Positions 6,203 through 17,700 of a stretch of DNA of 31,032 nucleotides are shown piece by piece. Every line of letters starts with the position of its first letter. Positions within the stretch are counted from its first letter, which is position 1. Both the position numbers and the translations under genes were made by a program. Source of the DNA: a virus; the IMG/VR virus record IMGVR_UViG_3300008108_000405, positions 1 to 31,032 of that record; one strand, given 5' to 3'. The notes beneath the pieces were generated by a model, which worked only from the letters and a program-made list of their open reading frames with translations, did no database searches and was not told the DNA's origin.

Positions 6203-8782
6203 GTGTGGTTATATAGACTTGATCAGAACGGATTAGAGTCAGAATATTGGGCTCCTATTTCTTCCTTAGAGGGAAATAATACAATTTACAATAGCCTTAA
6301 CAAGTCGATAAGAAACATCTATAGTGTTATTACTCGTGCTGGAGATAGGGTAACTTTATCTTTCAGCGACGGAACTTTTGGTAACTTACCGTTAGGCACA
6401 TTTAGATCATATTATCGTGTGAGTAACGGAACAAGTTATATTGTTAATCCTAAAGACATTAAAAATGTTTCTATAGAAATCCCATATGTTTCTAATTTAA
6501 ATCAGTTAGAAACATTATCTGTTACTCTTAGTTTACAATCTTCAGTTAGTAATTCTGTTGAAGCTGAGTCAAACGCAAACATTAAATCTAGAGCACCGGC
6601 GACTTATTATACACAAAATCGTATGATCACGGGCGAGGACTATAATATTAGTCCATTAAGTGTCAGCCAAGAAGTTGTAAAAGTTAAAGCAGTTAATCGA
6701 TCAGCTAGCGGCATTAGTCGGTACTTTGATCTTGTAGACCCAACTGGCAAGTACAGTAAAACTAATCTCTTTGCAGACGACGGCGTGTTGTATAGAGAAG
6801 AATTTACTGATAGTTTTAGATTTAGTTACACAACAAGAACAGATATTGAAGCAATGATCTATAATCAACTTACTGAGTATTTAAAAAGTACATCATTAAG
6901 AGATTACTATTACACTAAATTTATTGCTATTGCTACGGATTCTTTGAATGTGTCTTTTTACAATAAAACAACTGATATAAATCAATGCACAGGCTACATT
7001 GGCGGCACTGCACCTGATCCATCCACCCCGTACAAAGTTGGAACTTTTTCAACTACACTTTTAAGATTTGTCACCAGTGGTGCCCTAGTTAAATTTGTTG
7101 CACCTACTGGAAAATATTTTGATAAAAGCAATAACAATGTACTTACAACCGGTGACGGTACTGCAAAAAATGCTAGTCGATATATTTGGACTAAGGTAAT
7201 TTCAGTAGCCGGTGACGGTACTAACAACGGCACCGGAGTATTAATTGACGGGTCTGGGACTATCATTTTTAATGACATAGTCCCTAGCGGAGCATTGCTT
7301 GCTGAAATAATCCCAGCATGGAGAACAACATTTGATACTAATACCGTATCGACAATGATCGATTTAGTTTTTGCTAATAAGCCGTTTGGTCTTCGCTACG
7401 ATGTTGAAGATCGTAATTGGAAAATTATTTTTGAGGTTAACCTTAATACTTCTTCTGATTTTAGTTTAGGCAAGCAAGGCGATAATTCTAATCAACAATT
7501 AGATTCTAGCTGGCTAGTATTGTTTACAACAGATACTGAATATTATACTGTTCAGTTTAGATTGTTACGTTATATATTTGAAAGCGATACGCAAGTACGA
7601 TTCTTCTTTGATGCTAGCGATAAAATTTATGATACTAGAACTAACACTGTAGAAAAAGACAAAATAAAAGTTTTAAGCATTAACTTAGATCCTGCTAGCG
7701 AATTTGGCACCACACCATTTACCTATGACAAAGATTGGGAAATTACCGAAGAATACACTGGATTAGATGGATATGTAGATACTAAAAAAATTCAAATATC
7801 ATTTAGTGATACAGACGACGACAGTGTTGTAGACAATCCTGACATTTTCTTAGAGATAGTTGATCCGCTAACTAATCCTACTTCAAAGTATGTTGTTCAA
7901 GAATTGTATATTATTGAACAACAGCAAGAAGATTATCGTTGGATAGATAACTCAACAGGTGTTGTTATAATATTATCTACTCAGCCAGTTACTGGTGTTA
8001 ACGGACAGTATTATTATTTTATCGACACAGATGTTGTTAAAGTTTACAGCTCAACAACTGGAACTTTTACACCGTCTTTAAATTATAAAGTATATGTTGG
8101 AAGATCAAATCTAAAGTTTCAGTACATTCACAATGCCGATTACGAATCTAGAATTGATCCAGGATTAACTAATCTAGTTGATATCTTTGTATTAACCAAA
8201 CAATATGATAGACAATACAGAGAATGGTTAAACGGATCTAGAGCAGTGCAACCATTACCACCTAGTAGTGATGCATTATACAACTTATTGTCACCTGATC
8301 TTAACAAGATCAAATCAATAAGTGATGAAATTGTTTATCATCCGGCAAAGTATAAAGTATTATTTGGACCAACATCTACTATTGATGTACAAGCTACTTT
8401 TAAAGTAGTAAAAAATTCAGAAATTGTTATCAGTGATAATGATGTTAAGTCAAGAGTATTATCTGCAATAAATGAATTTTTTAGCATTGAAAATTGGGAG
8501 TTTGGGGATAATTTTTATTTTAGTGAATTATTAACTTATGTAATGAATAGAATTGCTCCGAACATAGTTAACTTTTTAGTAGTACCTAAAAAGAACGATC
8601 TAACATTTGGTAGTTTATACGAGATTAGGTCTGAAAAAGATCAGATTTTTATAAATGGCGCAACAATAGATGACATTGAAATTATTAGTGCAGTAACGGC
8701 AAGTAAATTAAAATCATCTGGTAATATTACTATTGCAGAAACAACAACAAGTCAACAAAGTATAACAAGTGGAAGTAACTGA
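6203..8782 (+). CDS. 6: gp6-like baseplate wedge protein, main C-terminal part (frameshifted)
   Basis: The open frame runs back to about 6101. The first usable start in it is GTG at 6203, which lies inside the coding sequence (the V of DVWLYRLD) and has no Shine-Dalgarno, so this is not a convincing independent start. The 859 residues hold a baseplate-J-like segment ('APATYYTQNRMITGEDYN', about residues 130-147 of this part), a long middle region with no family I recognise, and a C-terminal part containing 'SAINEFFSIENWEFGDNFYFSEL', typical of the wedge dimerisation end of gp6/J proteins. In T4, gp6 dimers form the continuous inner ring joining the wedges. The stop TGA overlaps the ATG of the giant gene (TGATG at 8780-8784). 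The gene identity is secure; whether the break is real is open. Confidence 0.87.
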   Translation: MWLYRLDQNGLESEYWAPISSLEGNNTIYNSLNKSIRNIYSVITRAGDRVTLSFSDGTFGNLPLGTFRSYYRVSNGTSYIVNPKDIKNVSIEIPYVSNLNQLETLSVTLSLQSSVSNSVEAESNANIKSRAPATYYTQNRMITGEDYNISPLSVSQEVVKVKAVNRSASGISRYFDLVDPTGKYSKTNLFADDGVLYREEFTDSFRFSYTTRTDIEAMIYNQLTEYLKSTSLRDYYYTKFIAIATDSLNVSFYNKTTDINQCTGYIGGTAPDPSTPYKVGTFSTTLLRFVTSGALVKFVAPTGKYFDKSNNNVLTTGDGTAKNASRYIWTKVISVAGDGTNNGTGVLIDGSGTIIFNDIVPSGALLAEIIPAWRTTFDTNTVSTMIDLVFANKPFGLRYDVEDRNWKIIFEVNLNTSSDFSLGKQGDNSNQQLDSSWLVLFTTDTEYYTVQFRLLRYIFESDTQVRFFFDASDKIYDTRTNTVEKDKIKVLSINLDPASEFGTTPFTYDKDWEITEEYTGLDGYVDTKKIQISFSDTDDDSVVDNPDIFLEIVDPLTNPTSKYVVQELYIIEQQQEDYRWIDNSTGVVIILSTQPVTGVNGQYYYFIDTDVVKVYSSTTGTFTPSLNYKVYVGRSNLKFQYIHNADYESRIDPGLTNLVDIFVLTKQYDRQYREWLNGSRAVQPLPPSSDALYNLLSPDLNKIKSISDEIVYHPAKYKVLFGPTSTIDVQATFKVVKNSEIVISDNDVKSRVLSAINEFFSIENWEFGDNFYFSELLTYVMNRIAPNIVNFLVVPKKNDLTFGSLYEIRSEKDQIFINGATIDDIEIISAVTASKLKSSGNITIAETTTSQQSITSGSN

Positions 8783-11700
8783 TGGCAACAAAAAATCAAT
8801 CTGAATCAGCATTACCCGTTCCTGGTAACAACAATTCTAGGAAAACTTCGGATCTGTTACCTAGATTCTATAAAACAGACAGCAATAAGAAATTCTTTTC
8901 TGCTACATTAGATCAGTTAGTTCAACCTGGTACAGTAAAAAAAGTAAGTGGATATATTGGCAGACAAAATGCACCGTACGGCCCAACACCTATTGAAGTT
9001 GCAGGACAACAACTAGCAATTGAAAGTACATTTACTGTTGTTGCAGAAGATAACGGTGACAACTATGCTTATCTTTTTACTCCCGACGGCCTAACTAGAA
9101 ATCCTACAATTACATTATTTAGAGGTCAAACTTATAAATTTGAAATAGATGCGTTACACAATCCGTTTGCTATTAAAACACAACGAGTTGTAGGCACACT
9201 TGACAGATTTACCGAAGGTGTAACTGGCAACGGGACTGAACAAGGAACACTTACTTTTGTAGTAGGTATAGACACTCCTGATGTACTGTATTATGTAAAT
9301 GAAGCAGATGCTAATACAGGCGGAACGTTTCAGATTAAAGATATTGATGAAAACACTTTCCTTAATGTAGGTGCTGATATATTAGGTAAAAAATCTTATA
9401 CATTGTCTACAGGAACAGCGTTATCTAATGGAATGAAACTATTTTTCTCAGGTAATGTATCTCCAGAAATTTACAGTAGCGGCTATTGGTATGTTGAAGG
9501 TGTAGGTACTACAATCAAACTAGTATCAGAAGTTGATTTAGAAATTAGTGGAACATACACTGAAGAAACTGCATTGCTATTTGATGATAACCCGTTTGAC
9601 CTAGATCCATTTAGTACTATTACAAATACTCCTAAAGAAAAAGATTATATTGTAATCAACAGATCTAGCCCGGATCGAAATCCGTGGTCAAGATACAATA
9701 GATGGTTTCATAAAGATGTTATTACTGCGTCAGCGGAATCTGCTGGACAGTTTCCAGAGTTTGATCAAACTGCAAGAGCCAACAGACCTATTATCGAATT
9801 TAGTGCTGGATTAAAACTTTATAATTTTGGTCATCAAGCAAAGAAAAATGTTGACCTAATAGATAATTTTACCACTGATGTATTTTCTACAATAGAAGGT
9901 AGTCTTGGTTATAATATTGACGGAGTTGATGTTGTTAACAACATGCGTATCCTGTTTACCGCAGACCCTGACAGACTAGTTAATGGTCGAATTTTTAAAG
10001 TTAATTTTATAGAAGTAACAGTTCCTAATAGACAGTTTAATTTTAATGCAGTTACTGGTATAAATTTAACTACAAAAGTTATTACTACTAGTACTGTACA
10101 CGGTTTAACAACAGGTAATCAAGTTATATATTTGAACAACGGCGAATTAAATATTAACGGATTAACTCATAGAAGAGTTTATTATGTTCGAGTTGTTAAC
10201 GACACTGAGATACAATTATACACTAATAAATTATTATCCGTTGAAGCAAACATTTTTGATGTAGGCATTGGAACACACAGTTTTGAAGTGTTTACTGGGG
10301 TACGCCGCCAAATTAATCTAGTTGAAGAAGCTGATTCTGCCCCATTAGAAAACGAAACAATATTAGTAAATCTTGGACAAGTTGAAGAACTTATTCCTAA
10401 CTCTTTGTACGGCAATAGGGGAATGATGTACTGGTATAACGGTACTAAATGGAAACTTGGACCTATTAAATCTACTGCTAATCAGCAACCTTTATTTGAT
10501 ATATTTGACTCTAACGGTTATAGTTATAGTGACACTACAATTTATGACGGATCTAGTTTTAGAGGAACTAAAGTTTTTTCTTACAAAGTAGGCACTGGCA
10601 CCAATGATTCAGTATTAGGTTTTCCGTTATCTTATCAAAACATTAATAATGTCGGTGATATACAATTTGAATTTGACTTACTTAAAGATAGCTTTACCTA
10701 CAAAGACGTTGCTGATGTATTGTCAAAAACAACTAGTGTTGGATATTTAAAATTAGTTAATACTCTTACAAATTACACTTACGAGAACGGATGGAAAACA
10801 TCTCAGATAGATAATATACAACCTGTAGTAAGAATATTTAAAGAAGAATATCGAACGCTATTTGATGGATCTAAAAATCTTATTGTAAATAATTTTCCAG
10901 TAGATGTTTTTGATTTTAAAGATCAATTAACAGATTTAGAAATAAAGGTCTATGTTAATGGTCGCAGACAAAACAAAGACTCATTTACAGTTATCAACGG
11001 CCCAACTTATAAGACTGTAGTGTTAACTACAGATGTAACTAATGCCGATGTAGTTACTTTAAAATGTTATGCTAAACAGTTAAAGAATGATAAGGGATAT
11101 TATGAAACACCTATTAGTTTACAAAACAATCCTTTAAACAATGATGTTACACAGTTTACACTAGGTGAAGTCATTGATCACGTAGATACGATTGTAGATA
11201 ATATAACAACCTTTTCTGGAACATATCCAGGCAACGGAAACTTGCGAGACATTGGAAATTTAACTCCGTACGGTGCCCGATTTGTCCAGCATAGTGCTCC
11301 ACTAAACTTTAGCTTATATCATCTTGGATCTCAAACATCTAATATGTTTAAGAGTTTAGAACAAGCTAGAGATGATTACGGCAAATTCAAACGAGCATTT
11401 ATTACCTATGCATCTAATGCAGGAATTGACACTGATCCAAGACCGTTTGTAGATATTATTCTAACTGAGCTTGCCAAAGATAAACCTAAAACAAGTCCAT
11501 ATTATCTATCAGATATGTTTGGATATTCTGGTTCTAAGAGATTAGAATACACAGTGGTTGACGGCAGAATTAAAACATACCCATTAACTTCTGCGTTTAA
11601 CCTTGCTTTATTATCAAATAAAGCAGTTGGCGTTTACCTCAACGGCAATCAATTATTGCACGGCCGTGATTATACATTTGGAACAGATGTATTTTTTACT

Positions 11701-14700
11701 ATCTTAGTTGAGCTAGTTGAAGATGATTTAATTGAAGTTTACGAATACGAAAGTACCGACGGCACCTTCTGCCCACCAACTCCGACTAAACTAGGTTTAT
11801 ATCCTCTGTTTGAACCTAAAATATATACTGACGACACTTACCTTGAACCTACTACAGTTATTCAGGGCCACGATGGTAGCATAACAATAGCCTATGATGA
11901 CTACAGAGATGATCTAATCCTAGAATTAGAAATGAGAATTTTTAATAATATTAAAATTTCTTACAACTCTGATATTTTTAATATCTATGATTTTATTCCT
12001 GGGTATAGTAGAACAACTGAGTACTCTAAATTTGAAACTGATAATGTCCTGGGACAATTCTTTTTCCAATGGACAGCAAATGTTAACCAAGATTTTACAC
12101 AACCAAATATTGATTTATGGTCTAGATTAAATCCGTTTACATTTAATTATAGAGGTAATTTTGCTCCTAATGGCACTGATATTCCAGGATTCTGGCGCGG
12201 TGTATATCGCTGGATGTTAGATACAGATAGACCACATACCCATCCTTGGGAATGTTTAGGGTTTAGTATAGAACCAACATGGTGGCAAGATGTTTACGGA
12301 ACAGTGCCCTATACTAGTGACAACTATGTATTGTGGGAAGACATTCGCCAGGGTATTATTAGACAACCTGGCGTTCCTATTCGAATTTTAGAAAAGTTTG
12401 CTAAACCTATTCTTTCTTCAGGCAAACCTGTTGACGAAGACGGCAATTTAATTAGTCCATTATATGCAAGTTATGCAAATGGTCCTATAAAAGAAACTGC
12501 AGAAGGCTCATGGGTATTTGGTGATCAAGCACCTGTAGAGACTGCATGGAGACGTAGTAGTTATTATCCATTTGCATTAATGCAAACAGCATTGTTGTTA
12601 CATCCTAACAAAGTATTAGGTTCAACATTTGACAGAAGTAGAATTGTTAGAAATCTTAGCAATCAATTAATTTACAAAGATACAGGTAGAAGAATTAGAC
12701 TTGAAGACCTTGCTGTTACCTCAACCGCGTTAAGCTCTACAAGAGTATATACTGCTGGATTAGTGAATTATCTTGTAGATTATTTGACCAGTGATACTAC
12801 TGCTTTATTAGATCAGTATGCTGATGATTTACAATCTCTTACTACAAAAATTGCCGCAAAACTTGGCGGGTTTACATCGAAAACTAAATTTAAATTAATT
12901 CTTGACAGTAAAAATCCCAGTAGTTCTGGAGGAGTTTTTATTCCGGAAGAGAATTATAATATTTTCTTAAACACTAGTTCCCCTACAAATCGGTTAGCAT
13001 ACAGTGGCGTTGTTATTACAAAATATGCCGACGGTTATGAAATTAGAGGGTACATTAAAGATCAACCGTACTTTGTTTATTATCCCTATCAGCAAAATGA
13101 ACGGGTTATAAATGTCGGCGGAATTTCTGAAAGTTTTATTAACTGGGAGTCTGACAAATATTATACTGCCGGAAAACTTGTTAGATATAACAATCAATAT
13201 TTTAGAGTAAAGATCACTCATCAGTCAACTACTGAGTTTGATCCTGATTATTTTACCCGATTGGCTGCACTACCTGTTACAGGAGGCCGAGAGGCAATTA
13301 TTAGAAAGTCTTGGGATAAAAACACTAAGATTACAATTAGCTACGGAACAAAATTTAAACAAATACAAGAAGTTGTAGATTTCTTGCAAGGCTATGGGGC
13401 ATACTTACAAGAACAAGGATTTGTATTTGATGAATATAATCAAAATTTAAAAGCAGTTGACAGCTGGGAAACTTCAGTAAAAGAATTCTTATTTTGGTCC
13501 ACACAAAACTGGGCAGTAGGGTCGGCATTAGCAGTAAGTCCTTCGGCTAGATACATGCTAGTCAAATCTGACACGGCGGTAGTTGATAATATTCAAAATA
13601 GTTTCTATGGCTATAAAGTTTATCGTGTTGACGGTGAAAAAATAGATCCAGAATTTACAAACACTTACAGAGAAGAAAACGAGTTCTCACTCTCTCCTCA
13701 AAACACAAATCACGGATTGTATGGAGCAGTATTACATACAGTTCAAAAGGAACATGTGTTAATACTTGACAATGTAACACAGTTTAATGATATAATTTAT
13801 GATCAAGCTCCTGGATATAGACAAGAGCGAATTAAGATTCTAGGATATGTATCAGCTAATTGGAATGGTAGTTTTAACGTGCCTGGATTTATTTTTGATA
13901 CTGCTAGAATAGCTGACTGGACTCAATGGTCAGATTATAATCTAGGTGATATTGTAAAATATAAAGAATTTTATTATTCTGCAAAGTCATTCTTGCCTGG
14001 AGTAGCTGAGTTTGATAATTCCAGTTGGGTGTTATTAGAAGAAAAACCAAAAGCACAGTTGTTACCTAACTGGGATTATCGTGCCGAGCAATTTACAGAT
14101 TTTTATGATCTTGACAGCGATAATTTTGATTCTGAACAACAAAAAATGGCGCAACATTTGATTGGTTACCAGAAACGTCAGTATCTAGAAAATATTATTC
14201 AAGACGATCTTAGTCAGTATAAATTCTATCAAGGAATGATTTCTGAAAAAGGTACACAAAATGTTTTTAATAAATTATTTGATGTATTAAGTGCAGATGG
14301 CCAAGAAAGTTTAACATTTAACGAAGAGTGGGCAGTTCGTGTTGGTGCATACGGTGCAACTGATTCTTACAAAGAAATAGAGTTTAAATTAGACGAAAGT
14401 TTGTTTAAATTAAATCCGCAACCAATAGAATTAACTTCAACTATTAATCCTTCAATAGTTGACTTTGTTTATAGACAAGTTCCTACAGATATTGTTGTTA
14501 AACCAGTAGGGTATAATAATGAACCTTGGCCAGTAGAAGGCACAGAACAATATTTAAGAACGCCGGGGTATGTCAGATATGAAGATGTTAAATTAAATGT
14601 TGATTCTCTTGAAGATGTAATAGCATACGATATTTCCATGTTTGAAGAAGGTGATTATATTTGGTGCGCATTTGAAAATAAATTAAATTCTTTTAATGAT

Positions 14701-17700
14701 TATTGGAATGTTTATAGATTTACTAAAAATACTTTTGGAATTGCCGATGTCGAATACGCTTCTGGCACACTAACCCTTCAATGCGATAGAACTCCGAATG
14801 TAGCAGCTGGAGACATTATTGGAATTGAAAATGCCACTGCTATTCAAGGTTTTTATACAGTAGCATCTATAGTAAACAAAAATATTATCATCAAGACAAC
14901 TATTAAAGATTGGACATCCCCGTTTACTGATAGTTCTGAAATTTTAACATACAAGTTTATTAGATCTAGAATTGATAATGCTAACAATATTAACGATTTA
15001 TTACCACCAAAGATAAAAGCCGGCGAACTTATCTGGGCAGACAATAACGGTAACGGATTAAAAACTGTTTATGAAAATAATAAAGTCTATGGTCAAAAAA
15101 GTTTATCTAAGGCATCGCCGATTTTACCAAATGTAAATTTTGGTAAAAAAGTAGCAATGTCAGAAAATGGAAAAACTGCCGCTGTGGCCGATAATAATAA
15201 AGTAACAATCTTTGTTAAAAATTCCTTGGGCAACTGGCTAGAACAGGATATAATGACTGCTGACTTTGAATCGTCAGTAACTACTATTGCTAGATCTACT
15301 GCTAGTGGTACAAATATTATAACAGCCGACGACACTTATAGTTTTGAATTAAACGATCCTGTAATGTTTTCGGGAGTAACTGTCGGTAGTATTATTAGTG
15401 GTAGAACATATTTTGTTAAGACGAAGCCCAGTAACATTACATTCACAATATCTGAAACACCAGGTGGCCCTACATTTGAGCTAACTTCTGGTTCTATTGA
15501 AATGAATGTACACCTTAAATTAGAATACGGAACTGAAATGTGTTTTAGTCCTGATGCTGAATGGTTGGCTATTGCTGCTCCTAGAGCAAGCAATGTTCGG
15601 TCAGCCTGGCGAGGTGATTACGATGGCGGCCACGAATACAATGCCGGAGATGTTGTACAACTTAGAACAAACTTTACAACTGAGCGTTCTTTAAATTCTC
15701 ATTGGACAGCTAGAGGAAACATTCCTGCAGCAGATTGGAGTACTATAAATTCTTTTAGTCAAGATTGGTTAGCAACTGATTTAATTACAGTTAATAAACA
15801 ATTTGCAGACGCTGCTTACCTTACAAACAGTTACGAAAATCTTGGATATGTTGATTTATATAGAAGAGGATCTTTGGCAGGGTCATATGACCTAGTTCAT
15901 AGTTTTGTAAGCCCTAATCCGACACAGGGTGAACGTTTTGGTTCTAAAATGGTAATGGCTCAGACTGGTAGTGAATATGTATTAGCAGTTACTAGTCCTG
16001 GCACAGATACAGAATCAGTTGATTCTACAGTAGTTCAAGGGCGTGTTTACATGTATAGATACGGTACTGGCGCCGGCGACGATAGTTCTGTTAGATGGCA
16101 AATGGATTATGATAGAAATTATCAGGGAGCATTTGATTCTTCTAGAAGTTATCTGCAAGGTGATATTGTATTCTATGATTACAATTTATATGAGTGTGTT
16201 GGTAATACAGATTTTCAAAATCCTGCACCTGACCAATCAAGTCTTTGGTCCCCAGTAACAAAGTCAAATATTCTAGGGTATTTCCCTCAAGAATCAAGTT
16301 TATTTGATGTTAACAATAACGATCTAACGTTGGCAGCATTAGAAGGACAGACAATTGAATCTGTTCAGCCTGGCGATAAGTTTGGCGCAGCAATTGACAT
16401 GTCCAGTGACGGACAGACACTAATAATTTCTGCTCCAGGTGCAGACCAGGATACCTACGAAAACTATAAAGGCCCTTTTAGAACATCTTTAAAATATTTT
16501 GAAAATGATGTAGTTTATTACAACGGATACTACTATAAGTTTAATCAAACAGCTAGTGCAGATCCTATTATTTCTTTTAATACTACACATTGGGATAAAG
16601 TGTCTACAGAAACTAGAAGTATAAATTCGGGTAAAGTCTTTATCTATACTTACAACGGTGTTGGATACGAACTAACACAAACATTAACCAGCGACAACGT
16701 AGACATTGAAAGAGAAGACCAGTTTGGTGAATCTATTGCAGTATCCGCAACTGGTGGATACATTGCAGTAGGTACCTCATTATATGATTCTAACAAACGT
16801 GATGCAGGCCGAGTTATTATTTTTAAGAAAGGTACAACCTACACTAAGAATCAACTACTATACAGTTATACTAAAGAAACTTTTGAAAGATTTGGTGCTT
16901 TTGTAGACTTCATGAATGACGATGAAACTCTAGTAGTATTCTCAGGTAATGGTGATGTTGAACGTGTTACTACATTTGATCTAGGTAAATTAACTATTGA
17001 TAATAATACGCTTAGAATTGCTGACTTACAAGTTGACACTGGCCGAGTTGATATTTTTGACAAATACAACGAAAATTATATCTACGGTGAAAGCCTTGAC
17101 ACTTCTGTAACAAATGATGACACTGATAGATATGGTGCATCTATTGCAGTAGGTAATAATAACATCTATGTTAGTTCCCAACGCGACGATGGATCAACAT
17201 CTACATTTGTACAAAGAGAAGGTAAAGTTTATGCATACTATAAACTTGCTAATGCTACATCTTGGTCTGTACTACACCAAGAAGTTAAAAAACCAAATGT
17301 TCGTAAGATTAAAAAATCATATCTATACAACACAACTACTAGTAAGTTAATTTCTTATCTTGATGTTGTTGATCCTATACAGGGAAAAATCCCCGGACCA
17401 GCAGATCAAGAAATTAGATTTAAAACATATTTTGACCCTGCTGTTTATTCAGTAGGAACTAGCGCGGTTAATGTTGACGTTGGTATGAACTGGACAAAAT
17501 CGCAAGTTGGTATGTTATGGTGGGATTTAACTCGCGCCAAGTTCTTAGACAATCAAATTGGGGAAACAATTTATAGGTCAACTACTTGGAATAGGTTGTA
17601 TGAAACTGCCAGTATTGATATTTACGAGTGGGTTGAAAGCAAATTCTTACCTGCTGACTGGGACATCTTATCAGGTACTGATAAAGGAACTGCTGCCGGT

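Noticed and set aside
16043-16258. Other short + strand frames within the giant gene (16043-16258, 17168-17350, 17558-17743)
   Set aside because: Out of frame with the propeller-coding sequence, which is continuous; no separate evidence.
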